A stretch of 64,000 nucleotides of DNA from Silvanigrella paludirubra. Its GTDB lineage: Bacteria; Bdellovibrionota_B; Oligoflexia; Silvanigrellales; Silvanigrellaceae. The stretch is from assembly GCF_009208775.1 (NCBI RefSeq), contig NZ_WFLM01000009.1:1-64000 (forward strand), read 5' to 3'. Below are positions 52,469 to 60,448 of the stretch, in pieces. Position numbers and translations under genes: made by a program. The stretch's first letter is position 1, and each line of letters opens with the position of its first letter. The notes beneath the pieces are model-generated. The model saw nothing but the letters and a program-made list of their open reading frames with translations. It was not told the DNA's origin and ran no database searches.

Positions 52469-52894
52469 TCAAAAGGGAATATCATCTGTAATTGGACTAG
52501 AATTTGAACAAAATTCCGGCTCCTGATTATTATAATATTCATTATCATTTTGATTTGTACTTTGCGAGTTGCTTTCTAGAAATTGAATCGAGTTACTCAA
52601 AATTTCTGTTGTATAGCGTTTCTGTCCCTGTTGGTCTTGCCATGAACGAGTTTGAAGTTTTCCTTCAATATAAACGAGACGACCTTTTTTTAAGAACTTG
52701 TGTGCTATTTCTGCCAATTTTCCCCAAAGTATAACTCTGTGCCATTCTGTTTTTTCTTGCTTGATACCCTCTTTGATAAAACTTTCACTTGTAGCAATGC
52801 TAAGAGTGCAAACATTTTGTCCGCTTGTTGTGCTTCTAATTTCTGGATCTTGTCCTAATCTACCAACTAAAATAACTTTGTTCACGCTTGACAT
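52469..52894 (-). CDS. ssb: Single-stranded DNA-binding protein
   Basis: 141 aa. N-terminal OB-fold [20 protein letters not shown], then [20 protein letters not shown] and [15 protein letters not shown]; disordered Asn/Gln linker; C-terminal tip ITDDIPF that recruits partner proteins. Supports phage replication and Bet-mediated annealing. Confidence 0.93.
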   Translation of the reverse strand: MSSVNKVILVGRLGQDPEIRSTTSGQNVCTLSIATSESFIKEGIKQEKTEWHRVILWGKLAEIAHKFLKKGRLVYIEGKLQTRSWQDQQGQKRYTTEILSNSIQFLESNSQSTNQNDNEYYNNQEPEFCSNSSPITDDIPF

Positions 52895-52922
52895 AAATTT
52901 TCCTTTTGTTTATTTTTTTATA

Positions 52923-53264
52923 TTAATTTTTTAAAGCCCAATTTTTACACATTAATATATGTCCATTTTGTGCATCTTTCGGATGATTATAAGCGCTAAA
53001 ATCTAATTCGATATATTCATCAACCTTAGGGCATCCGCATTTTTTAAATTCACCATTAGTTTTAAAGACCTTTGTCTCATAAAATCTTTCATCACCAATT
53101 TCTAAAAATATTTTATTATTTCTATCATACAGCTCTCCGATAGTAGAGATTAAAAATCCATTTGGGAGAAGTGTTGCTAAATTAAAGTCACAGTCATTTG
53201 CGCAAATATGATGTTGATGATGAGCAAGCCAAACCCATTTATCAAATTGATAATTATCGTTCAT
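52923..53264 (-). CDS. Hypothetical protein, 113 aa
   Basis: Not recognised. Begins WVWLAHHQHHICANDCDF (His/Cys-rich, possible metal site), a central GELYDRNNKIFLEIGDERFYETK beta region and a C-terminal CGCPKVDEY. Lies between ssb and the Gp157 gene. Confidence 0.6.
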   Translation of the reverse strand: MNDNYQFDKWVWLAHHQHHICANDCDFNLATLLPNGFLISTIGELYDRNNKIFLEIGDERFYETKVFKTNGEFKKCGCPKVDEYIELDFSAYNHPKDAQNGHILMCKNWALKN

Positions 53265-53297
53265 TATATATTCCTTTATTTTTTATTAAATTTTATT

Positions 53298-53873
53298 TTA
53301 AACTATTGCTAATACTTCTTCTCGGCCCGCTTTTGTTCCGCAAAGCATATCATCGCCTTTTCTGATTGCCTCTGATAAAGCTTTTTTATTAATTATTTTG
53401 ATTGTTTTTTCTTCTATGAATTCTTTAGGAATTAATGTTTCTTCATTTTCGGAAACGACATTTTTTACTTCATTAAAATCAACAAGCCAATTAATCGCTT
53501 CAACTCCGCCTTTATTTCTAATTTTAAATGATTTAATTGAGCCATGAATTTCTCGAATATTATTTTCACGCATTATATCTAATGTTTTTTTATAAATATT
53601 ATCTTGAGCTTTAATAAGTTTTGTTTGTCTCAGTTTGATATCTTTTATCATTTCATCAAAATGATTTATTTGAACATCTAAAGCATCAATTAAAAAAATT
53701 CTTCTATCAGCAGCGGCCCGTGAATTTATTTCAACAGCATCTAGCGAGGGTATTAAATCGTCCGGAATTTCTCCTGCTGTTATCTCAAGGTATTCCATAA
53801 ATTCAGCTAGTTTTTTTTGAGTTTCAGCGAAAGGAATTTTTACAGGAATAATAGCAGTATCTTTTTTTGCCAT
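53298..53873 (-). CDS. Gp157-family protein
   Basis: 191 aa. FMEYLEITAGEIPDDLIPSL, a long helix pair with the QINHFDEMIKDIKLRQTK segment, and a beta C-terminus (GSIKSFKIRNKGG) follow the siphovirus Gp157 pattern, commonly next to SSB and RecT. Role uncertain (DNA-binding or recombination accessory). Start fixed by the early leader. Confidence 0.75.
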   Translation of the reverse strand: MAKKDTAIIPVKIPFAETQKKLAEFMEYLEITAGEIPDDLIPSLDAVEINSRAAADRRIFLIDALDVQINHFDEMIKDIKLRQTKLIKAQDNIYKKTLDIMRENNIREIHGSIKSFKIRNKGGVEAINWLVDFNEVKNVVSENEETLIPKEFIEEKTIKIINKKALSEAIRKGDDMLCGTKAGREEVLAIV

Positions 53874-53895
53874 GTCGGTTCTCCCTTTGGGAAAG
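53874..53895 (-). promoter_or_regulatory. Early leader motif before Gp157 gene
   Basis: On the minus strand TTTCCC-AAA-GGGAGAACCGAC abuts the start codon. Confidence 0.7.
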
Positions 53896-53902
53896 TTTTT
53901 TC

Positions 53903-53919
53903 ATCGTCACTGTGACGAT
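53903..53919. promoter_or_regulatory. Palindrome ATCGTCAC-t-GTGACGAT, probable operator
   Basis: A perfect 8-bp-arm palindrome between the minus-strand -10 box and the leader, where a repressor would block the recombination operon. Confidence 0.6.
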
Positions 53920-53925
53920 AAAATT

Positions 53926-54018
53926 ATTTTATACTAGATGTAAATTTTTGTCAACGGGTCGATATTATAAAAAATTTCCTAAATTTAATTTGACAAATAT
54001 TTTAAATAAATATATTTT
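53926..54018. promoter_or_regulatory. Divergent sigma70-type promoters
   Basis: Minus: TTGACA (53954-53949), 17-bp spacer, TAAAAT (53931-53926). Plus: TTGACA (53990-53995) and TATATT/TATTTT at 54011-54018. The layout copies the 5827-6039 region. Confidence 0.6.
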
Positions 54019-54052
54019 AAATTTGTTCCTTAGTCCGTTACATTAACTCAAA

Positions 54053-54072
54053 TCCCAAAGGGAGAATCGAAA
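54053..54072 (+). promoter_or_regulatory. Early leader motif before bet
   Basis: TCCC-AAA-GGGAGAATCGAAA directly before ATG 54073. Confidence 0.7.
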
Positions 54073-55149
54073 ATGACACTACCAGTTAAAAAAAATGATA
54101 TTCAAAAATCCGCCTCTTCAATCGCAAATTTTTCTCCAGAACAGATAAATGTTCTAAAAAACTCAATAGCCAAAGGCGCAACCGATGAAGAATTAGAGTT
54201 GTTCCTCTATACCTGTAAGAGAACAGGATTAGATCCATTCTCTCGTCAAATTTATTTAATCCAAAGAAAAACAAAAGATGATGATTCAAAAGAGAAAAAA
54301 AGTAATGGAGTTATACAAGTTTCAATTGATGGTTTTAGATCTATTGCTTCGAGAAATCCTGAATACGCAGGACAGACTACAACATTATTTTGTGGAAAAG
54401 ATGGGAAGTGGACAGAAATTTGGACTCAAGAAGAATATCCATTTGCTGCAAAGGTTGGAATTTACAGAAAAGGATATCAAGAAGCAACTTATGCAATAGC
54501 AAAATGGGATTCTTATGTACAATGCTATTGGGTGAAAAATAATCATGGAAAAAACAGCCAAGAGGTTTCTTCTATGTGGAAAAAATTCCCAGAATTAATG
54601 CTAGGAAAATGTGCTGAAGCTTTAGCCTTAAGAAAAGCTTTTCCGAGTGATTTATCTGGGCTTTATACCGCTGATGAAATGGCCCAATCTAATAATGAAG
54701 TTATTGAAGCGCAAGAAGTAAAAGATGAGGCTCAGAAGCCTAAATTACCAAGCACAAAAGAATGGACAGAACAAAATAAAAAAATTACCGAGGTTCAACA
54801 AAAACAAATTGAAGAAGAAGTAAATACTCAGTCAGTCAAAAAAGTTCCTGCACAAGTCGCTCAAGCTCAAAAGGTTCTCGACAGAAAAGAAAAAGCACTT
54901 GAAGCGGAAGTGATTGATAACGAAATTGTTTATAATGGCTCAGAAGATCATAAAAGTAAGTTCAAGGAAATATTCAGATGCTTAAAAATATTTTCTGAGA
55001 TAAAAAATGACATGGAAAAAACAGTAGAGCTAGCTACATATTTTAGCGAGCGGTGCCTTGGTGTTCCGTTGAAACATTTAAAAGAACATCTTATAAATAT
55101 TGAAAATGATTACAAAATTAATCATTCCAAAGATATTTCAGCAGCTTAA
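54073..55149 (+). CDS. bet: Bet/RecT-family single-strand annealing recombinase
   Basis: 358 aa. FSPEQINVLKNSIAKGATDEELELF then CKRTGLDPFSRQIYLIQR, SIDGFRSIASRN, and MLGKCAEALALRKAFP with DLSGLYTADEM are the Bet-family signatures. The acidic C-terminus is extra. It anneals complementary strands in phage recombination. No partner exonuclease of the Red/YqaJ type is adjacent; the DnaQ-like nuclease at 8107 is distant. Confidence 0.9.
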   Translation: MTLPVKKNDIQKSASSIANFSPEQINVLKNSIAKGATDEELELFLYTCKRTGLDPFSRQIYLIQRKTKDDDSKEKKSNGVIQVSIDGFRSIASRNPEYAGQTTTLFCGKDGKWTEIWTQEEYPFAAKVGIYRKGYQEATYAIAKWDSYVQCYWVKNNHGKNSQEVSSMWKKFPELMLGKCAEALALRKAFPSDLSGLYTADEMAQSNNEVIEAQEVKDEAQKPKLPSTKEWTEQNKKITEVQQKQIEEEVNTQSVKKVPAQVAQAQKVLDRKEKALEAEVIDNEIVYNGSEDHKSKFKEIFRCLKIFSEIKNDMEKTVELATYFSERCLGVPLKHLKEHLINIENDYKINHSKDISAA

Positions 55150-55459
55150 TGCTGCAACCTAGTATTTGAGAGTAATACTCTGATAAAAATAATCGACTAT
55201 TTAAGATAAATAAAATGGATATTTTTTCTTATACTTAAGTTTTATAGAAAATGCTTGGTTTTGGAATTTATAATTATTTATTTTAATTAATTTTATAATT
55301 ATAAATTACATACCATTAATAAATATAAATATCTTTATTGATTTATCAAAAAATATGTATATCAATAAACTCAATACAGAAACCTTCTGTATTAAATAAA
55401 CTAAATTATTATTTATTTATATTTTACAAATATAAATTATAATTTTATTTGGAGAAGCA
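55150..55459. other. Gene-free control region before the repressor
   Basis: Extremely AT-rich 310 bp with no gene. It contains AGAGT-aat-ACTCT near 55167, AT-rich inverted repeats around 55265-55310, and the palindrome at 55373. It probably holds the repressor promoter and operators. Confidence 0.55.
55373..55393. promoter_or_regulatory. Palindrome AATACAGAA-acc-TTCTGTATT
   Basis: Perfect 9-bp arms, 66 bp before the repressor start. A plausible repressor operator; no second identical copy was found by eye. Confidence 0.5.
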
Positions 55460-56113
55460 ATGTTAAACGAATCGCTAGAAAGATTAAAATTTCTCAGGGA
55501 AGAAATATTAAATTTAAGCCTCAAAGATTTTTGCAGCAAATTCTCACTATCTTATAGCTATATGAGAAATATAGAGTGTGGAGAAAAAGTATTACCAAAG
55601 AGTAAGTCACTAGAAATAACTAAAAAAATTCAAAATTATGGATTTAATATTTCAGATGAATGGATCGAAACGGGCTACGGTTCTTGCCCCATAAGCTCTT
55701 TTTCAATTCTAAAAACTAATAAGTATATTAATTTTGACGATACAAATACAGAACAAAGGCATTGGTTAAAAACCATTTTAACAAGAATATTTCCATACAA
55801 ATATGCATGTATTTCAACAAATGAAATGATGCCATTTTTAAAAAATGGAGACATTGTTTTTGGAGTTAATGGAGACCCTTCAAAGAATTTAGAACGATTG
55901 AATAATGAAATTGTAATTGCGCGGGTTGAAGATAATTTCACTTATGTAAGAAGACTTCGAATTGTTGAAAATAATGTTTTTTTAGTAGCAGATAATCTTG
56001 ATAAAACAGATGATCCTGTTGTTAAAGTAAATAAAATTAATTGGATATCACCTATAATAATTCATAAAAAGCATGTTGGAAAAATCGAAATATTGGAGAA
56101 TCAAAATGATTAA
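55460..56113 (+). CDS. CI-like repressor with dyad-less S24 domain
   Basis: 217 aa. An N-terminal XRE-like helix-turn-helix (LKDFCSKFSLSYSYMRNIECGEK, ending near residue 70). The C-terminal half has the S24/LexA fold: CISTNEMMPFLKNGDIVFG (about 115-133) and VIARVEDNFTYVRRLR (about 152-167). The nucleophile position of GDSM is Glu and the catalytic Lys position is Arg, so autocleavage is not expected. GGAG precedes ATG. Confidence 0.8.
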   Translation: MLNESLERLKFLREEILNLSLKDFCSKFSLSYSYMRNIECGEKVLPKSKSLEITKKIQNYGFNISDEWIETGYGSCPISSFSILKTNKYINFDDTNTEQRHWLKTILTRIFPYKYACISTNEMMPFLKNGDIVFGVNGDPSKNLERLNNEIVIARVEDNFTYVRRLRIVENNVFLVADNLDKTDDPVVKVNKINWISPIIIHKKHVGKIEILENQND

Positions 56114-57128
56114 AATTAGATATATATATATGGGTGCATTTATCGAAGCATTTGACTTTTGTGTTTATTTAGTGTTTTCTCATGAGCTTTCAAAATTTCT
56201 ACTTGGAAAAGAAAATTTATTTTTATCAATATTGATTTTTTCAATTTCATATATTGCAAGGCCATTTGGTTCTCTTTTTTTTGGAATTTTTGCTAAAAAT
56301 CAAAAGAATGGAATCACAACATTTTTAAGAAATTCACCTCTCTGGATTGCAATTCCAACATTTATAATTGCATTTTGTCCAAGAAATGACTTTGGAATAT
56401 ATTTACTTTTAATTTGCCGCTTTATGCAAGGATTTATTTTTGGAGGAGAGAGCGGTTTAAGTTTTGTTTTTGCATATTTAAACGTGACTAAATACAAAAA
56501 TACTGCGATTGCAGCGTTTCTAACAAGTGGTGCCGTTGCTATGGCTGCCTGCTTTATTTTAATTCCTCTAATTCCTTCATTATTTAATTTAGAATCTTGG
56601 AGATTAGCATTTATTATATCAGGAATTTTGAGTTTATTATTTGTTATTATTAGATCCAAGATTCCAAAAGTAAGTAACGAAAAATTTGAAACAAGTTCAA
56701 AAAATGTGAGCGCATTTAAAGCAATTTCATATATAATTATTTATGCTGCTATGTTCAATACAGTCCTAGCCTTTTTAACATCAGGTCAAAAATATATTAG
56801 CTTACCTCTAGCTATGTTAAGCATTTCTTTTTTATCAATTATATTTGGATATATATTTGATAAAATAAATATTCTAAGATTTTTAAAATTAATAAATGCT
56901 TTGGCTATTTTTCTATTGCTTATTTTAATGTACTTTAATTTAAATTTGTTAGCTTTTTTTACAGCATTTATAATGTGCTGTGCGCTAGGCGGCATTTCGA
57001 TTTCTTCAGCTATAAAATATTTGTCAAATAGTAAAAGTTTATATCCAAAATTCGGATTAGTTTATAACACAGTCATGGGAAGCATGGGGGCGTTAGTCCC
57101 AATAATCAGGGAGGTATTTAAATCATGA
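56106..57128 (+). CDS. Compact MFS transporter, ProP/MHS-like
   Basis: 340 aa from ATG 56106, overlapping the repressor stop by 8 nt. GAFIEAFDFCVYLVFSHELSK and FMQGFIFGGESGLSFVFAYLN are the ProP/MHS family landmarks (E-x-x-D-F; RxxQG...GGE). About 11-12 short-looped transmembrane helices; shorter than the usual 420 residues or more. Substrate unknown. A transporter co-transcribed with a prophage repressor is expressed in the lysogen and may alter host physiology. Confidence 0.75.
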   Translation: MIKIRYIYMGAFIEAFDFCVYLVFSHELSKFLLGKENLFLSILIFSISYIARPFGSLFFGIFAKNQKNGITTFLRNSPLWIAIPTFIIAFCPRNDFGIYLLLICRFMQGFIFGGESGLSFVFAYLNVTKYKNTAIAAFLTSGAVAMAACFILIPLIPSLFNLESWRLAFIISGILSLLFVIIRSKIPKVSNEKFETSSKNVSAFKAISYIIIYAAMFNTVLAFLTSGQKYISLPLAMLSISFLSIIFGYIFDKINILRFLKLINALAIFLLLILMYFNLNLLAFFTAFIMCCALGGISISSAIKYLSNSKSLYPKFGLVYNTVMGSMGALVPIIREVFKS

Positions 57129-57697
57129 AAGCTGTACCAAGGAAGGCGATATTAAACCCGAAAGAGAAAATGAAAGAATTCACAAAATTTTTCAATTCAA
57201 AAATTGATAAAGAAAAAAAGCTTGGGCTTAACGTTAATATGTTTACAGTCGCTATCAACGATGGCGAAAATAACATAATTTTAACAAATGCTGAACAATT
57301 GGTAAGCATATTTACAGAAAAAGAAATGCACCTATATTGTCCTAAATATAAAAAATTTGATCAGGATAATAAATCATCACTTTTATTGAGTTTAGAAGAG
57401 ATTACAGTATCAAATAAAAGAGAAGTTGAAGCCGTTTATTCAAGGCAAAATTTCGACCAAATTATTAAACCACGCACAACTATTTTTGCAATGTATAATC
57501 AATATAGCAAAATTTTAAAAAGAAATATTCAAGCTTCGTTCACTATTGGGGTATCAAAAGAAAATTTAGACAAGAATGAATTTTTTTATAAGAATATAAT
57601 TAACATTCATGAGATTTTTAATAACAGCTTAAACATAGCTTTAAATATAGATAAGTGTAAAAGAAAAAACATATTAAATACGCTGGAAATTATTTAA
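57125..57697 (+). CDS. Hypothetical protein of immunity operon, 190 aa
   Basis: Not recognised. GGGAGG precedes ATG 57125, which overlaps the transporter stop (ATGA). Basic alpha/beta protein (GLNVNMFTVAINDGENNIIL, KREVEAVYSRQNFDQII). Third gene of the repressor operon, so probably expressed in the lysogen; possible immunity or exclusion function. Confidence 0.6.
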   Translation: MKAVPRKAILNPKEKMKEFTKFFNSKIDKEKKLGLNVNMFTVAINDGENNIILTNAEQLVSIFTEKEMHLYCPKYKKFDQDNKSSLLLSLEEITVSNKREVEAVYSRQNFDQIIKPRTTIFAMYNQYSKILKRNIQASFTIGVSKENLDKNEFFYKNIINIHEIFNNSLNIALNIDKCKRKNILNTLEII

Positions 57698-57698
57698 A

Positions 57699-57718
57699 AA
57701 GGTGACACGTGTCACCTT
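57699..57718. promoter_or_regulatory. Perfect 20-bp palindrome AAGGTGACACGTGTCACCTT
   Basis: Begins just after the stop of the immunity operon. No T-run on either side, so an operator or protein-binding site is more likely than an intrinsic terminator. Confidence 0.55.
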
Positions 57719-57750
57719 CGTTTGATTGCCCTTTGCTATTGATAGTATTA

Positions 57751-57780
57751 AAAAAAAAGAGACACTCTTTAGAGTGTCTC
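57751..57780 (-). terminator. Minus-facing intrinsic terminator
   Basis: On the minus strand GAGACACTCT-aa-AGAGTGTCTC is followed by at least nine T. There is no minus-strand gene upstream. Confidence 0.7.
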
Positions 57781-57918
57781 AATTGATTGCTTTAAATTCT
57801 CCGCTAGTTCCTGCCAGAAGTTGATGGAGAATTTCATAACAAATATAGATCTTACGATTTTTAGTTCGAAAGCGCTATAAATGCAATGATAGCATAGAAC
57901 TAAAAGTCGTACAAGATC
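57751..57918 (-). ncRNA. Candidate minus-strand structured RNA antisense to rep leader
   Basis: Between the rep start (57940) and the minus-facing terminator lie two further stems: a long imperfect one (57848-57867 with 57897-57918: GATCTTACGATTTTTAGTTC against GAACTAAAAGTCG) and AAATTCTCC/GGAGAATTT (57794-57802, 57826-57834). Read on the minus strand they precede the terminator, as in counter-transcribed RNAs that control plasmid replication. A minus promoter is not obvious. Confidence 0.4.
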
Positions 57919-57939
57919 GTTAATTCAAGGACGATTTAT

Positions 57940-59274
57940 ATGACTACTCAAAATTGTTGTGATCTTTCAAAATCCAAAACCAGAAAAACATATAAAAATA
58001 AACTAATTTTAAAACCAATGCGGGAAGGTTACACTCACAATCACGCAAAAAATGAAGCTTACAATGGTGGTAGATCTTTAAGGGCAATTTGGACAAATCC
58101 AAATATCACTTCAACTCAAAGTTTAGTTTTATTATGTATTTCTTCACATTTGGATTTTAAAAAAGATTTTAAATCTTGGATAAAAATTTCAATCTCTCAA
58201 ATTGCTTCCGAAACTAAATTAGGCGTAAGAACAGTCCATAAAATCATTTCCGAATTAATAAAATTGGAATATTTAAATAAGCAAAGAAATTTTTCCCAAA
58301 AAACTTTTTTACAAGAGGAAAGTAGTTTTTGCTTAACTAATAAGCTTTTTGATGAGCATGTAAATTATTTACAAAAAAGTTTAGTTCCTACCTCGAATCA
58401 CAATGAGCATGTAAAAGAGTACAAATTTCAAAAATCTCTAAAAAGTAGCAATAAAAAAATTTTACAGTCCGCAACTCCTGCAAAGCAAGTCCGCACACCT
58501 TACACATCTAATATGCACGACATGCAAAGTAAGGTTGTACGAGATGCAGACATTTTCCCCTTAGATCTTTCCTCTTTAAAACTTTCCCCTCAAAATTCTC
58601 CAATGTGTGAAGAAAAAATTTCACACACAATTGAAAATCCTATTGCTTATAAAAGTAACAACTCAGAATTAAAGCAAGTGGGAATTATAATTTGCGAATT
58701 ACTTAAGCAAAAGCAAAAAAGGAAGTTTATCCCAAATATGGAATGCGAAAGCTTAATAGCTAAAGCTAAGCTTCACCTAGATCTTAACAACTGTGATCAA
58801 TTTTTATCTTTCGCTAAAGCTGCCATAGCTAATGAGCATTACAACAATTTAAATAACTCTAAGAATATCGAAAGTATTTTCATTAATGAAGTAAAAAGTT
58901 TTATTGATAACAAAGAATATATTGCTTCTTTTAAAGCTAAAGAGATTACCGAATGCAAAAAAGAATCAATCGAGCAAATAGCAAATCGTTTTAAAGCACC
59001 TGTGGAGCAATTTTTAGGACAGGCCTTAACCAGTGTTCATGCAAAACAAAATGAGCCTTTAAAAGCTAAAGAAACACGTCAATCAAGTTTAACTGATGGC
59101 TTAAGCGATTCTGCTTTAGCTTGGTACAAAAATTTAGATAGAGCAAATAAAATCATTGTTCAAAAAGAAATCAAAAAGCATGGTCCCGCAAAATTTTCAT
59201 CTTTAATTCTTCCAAGCATCAAATCTTATAAAAATTTCGTTACAAGCTTTAAATTTGAAGCGAGGGCAGCATGA
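57940..59274 (+). CDS. Replication protein with N-terminal winged helix (phage O-like)
   Basis: 444 aa. Residues 50-110 form a helix-turn-helix (SISQIASETKLGVRTVHKIISELIKLEYLNKQ) preceded by TSTQSLVLLCISSHLDF, as in phage replication initiators of the lambda O type and plasmid Rep proteins. The middle is a low-complexity linker; the C-terminus (SALAWYKNLDRANKIIVQKE) is helical. Preceded by inverted repeats that may be origin or control elements. Confidence 0.7.
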   Translation: MTTQNCCDLSKSKTRKTYKNKLILKPMREGYTHNHAKNEAYNGGRSLRAIWTNPNITSTQSLVLLCISSHLDFKKDFKSWIKISISQIASETKLGVRTVHKIISELIKLEYLNKQRNFSQKTFLQEESSFCLTNKLFDEHVNYLQKSLVPTSNHNEHVKEYKFQKSLKSSNKKILQSATPAKQVRTPYTSNMHDMQSKVVRDADIFPLDLSSLKLSPQNSPMCEEKISHTIENPIAYKSNNSELKQVGIIICELLKQKQKRKFIPNMECESLIAKAKLHLDLNNCDQFLSFAKAAIANEHYNNLNNSKNIESIFINEVKSFIDNKEYIASFKAKEITECKKESIEQIANRFKAPVEQFLGQALTSVHAKQNEPLKAKETRQSSLTDGLSDSALAWYKNLDRANKIIVQKEIKKHGPAKFSSLILPSIKSYKNFVTSFKFEARAA

Positions 59275-59564
59275 CTATAAATAAAAATTGTTACGTTTGC
59301 GATTTTCCTGTCCCTTATTCGAAAACTAGAAGTGGAAAGTATTATTGTGAAAAACATCATGTGTGCGCTGTAGAAAAAACAAGAATTCTTAAAAAAAGAG
59401 GACGCAAAAAATTAGATGAAGAACAAAAGCAATTAAGCATACAAAATAAAAAAGAAAATCAGAGAATATATAACCGTTCTTATTACATTGAAAGGGTCTT
59501 ACCGGAAAGAAACAAAATCGTTAAAAATATTCAAGACAAAAAATCGACACATGGAACTTTTTAA
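59271..59564 (+). CDS. Small basic Cys-containing protein, 97 aa
   Basis: NCYVCDFPVP and YYCEKHHVC suggest a zinc site in the first 35 residues; the rest is strongly basic (KTRILKKRGRKKLDEEQKQ), as in nucleic-acid-binding proteins. ATGA overlap with the rep gene. Not recognised. Confidence 0.6.
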   Translation: MTINKNCYVCDFPVPYSKTRSGKYYCEKHHVCAVEKTRILKKRGRKKLDEEQKQLSIQNKKENQRIYNRSYYIERVLPERNKIVKNIQDKKSTHGTF

Positions 59565-59578
59565 TTTACTTTTGCAAT

Positions 59579-59631
59579 AGAACTCTTTTATAAAATCGTT
59601 CCTTTAGGAATAACCGAATTAAAAGAGTTCT
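59579..59631. repeat. Inverted repeat AGAACTCTTTTA / TAAAAGAGTTCT
   Basis: Perfect 12-bp arms (59579-59590, 59620-59631) enclosing a degenerate early leader (GTTCC-TTTA-GGAATAACCGA). Probably a regulated terminator/leader of the dUTPase operon. Confidence 0.5.
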
Positions 59632-59644
59632 TAATAAAAAAACA

Positions 59645-59666
59645 TTCCCTAAGGGAGTACCGATTA
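59645..59666 (+). promoter_or_regulatory. Early leader motif before dUTPase
   Basis: TTCCC-TAA-GGGAGTACCGATTA directly before ATG 59667. Confidence 0.7.
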
Positions 59667-60257
59667 ATGCAAAGTATTAAAATAATTAATACTTCAAATA
59701 ATGAAGTATTTTATGCTACAGAAAAATCAGCAGGCTTTGATATTGCAGCGAATGAAAATGTTTTACTTTTGCCGCTGCAAGTTAAAAAAATAAAAACAGG
59801 ATTATTTTGGAAAATAGAAGATGATTCTGATTTATTAAGCACAACAGCAGCCGCTAAATTAGCACGATGCAGTCCTACAACTATCCGAAGAATGTGTGCC
59901 AAGGGCGATCTTAAATATGAAAATGTAAATAAGAAAATTTTAATAAATAAAGAACATCTTTTATCTTATCTTGATAGCGATGAAATAATTGATTTATCAG
60001 ATAAGTTTGAGCTTCAAATAAGACCTCGTAGCTCATCCCTCCTTAAAGAAAAACTTCATATCCAACTTGGCACTATCGATCCTGATTATACAGGAGAGAT
60101 TTGCATTATAGTTCAAAATCTTTCCTTTAAACCTAAACTAATTTTTAAAGGCGAGCGCATAGCTCAAGGCGTTATTTCAAATATCCACACCGCAAATAAT
60201 TTAATCAATAAAAAAATAATACGCAAAAATAATGGCTTTGGGAGCACTGGAAAATGA
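59667..60257 (+). CDS. dut: dUTPase with inserted excisionase-type HTH domain
   Basis: 196 aa. dUTPase motifs in order: SAGFDI (21-26), RPRSSSLL (119-126), GTIDPDYTGEICI (135-147), KGERIAQ (161-167), NGFGSTG (189-195). Between motifs 1 and 2, residues about 54-105 form a MerR/excisionase-type winged helix (LLSTTAAAKLARCSPTTIRR, ILINKEHLLSYLDS). All catalytic residues appear present. It would hydrolyse dUTP and might bind DNA. Start fixed by the early leader. Confidence 0.88.
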   Translation: MQSIKIINTSNNEVFYATEKSAGFDIAANENVLLLPLQVKKIKTGLFWKIEDDSDLLSTTAAAKLARCSPTTIRRMCAKGDLKYENVNKKILINKEHLLSYLDSDEIIDLSDKFELQIRPRSSSLLKEKLHIQLGTIDPDYTGEICIIVQNLSFKPKLIFKGERIAQGVISNIHTANNLINKKIIRKNNGFGSTGK

Positions 60258-60448
60258 GCAATTTACATAGAGAATATATTGAAAAAATTGATGATATAAC
60301 AAAGTCATACGCAAAGATGAAAAAGTTAGTACGTGAAAATAATGTTCAAAAAAATATCGCAAAAAATCAAAATATTTATGTTTCATTATTAAACTTAAAA
60401 AAATCCATTGAAAACTTAATGTTTATTTATCAGAGAGATAGAGCATGA
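60254..60448 (+). CDS. Hypothetical helical protein, 64 aa
   Basis: ATGA-coupled to dut and to the next gene. Basic, all-helical (DDITKSYAKMKKLVRE). Not recognised. Confidence 0.6.
   Translation: MSNLHREYIEKIDDITKSYAKMKKLVRENNVQKNIAKNQNIYVSLLNLKKSIENLMFIYQRDRA

Noticed and set aside
57855-57905. tRNA-like or tracrRNA-like reading of the stem at 57.86 kb
   Set aside because: No cloverleaf, no T-loop GTTCRA with acceptor pairing, and no CRISPR elements.
58465-58476. ACAGTCCGCAAC as another late element
   Set aside because: Only a partial match, inside the rep gene, with no following start codon in range.
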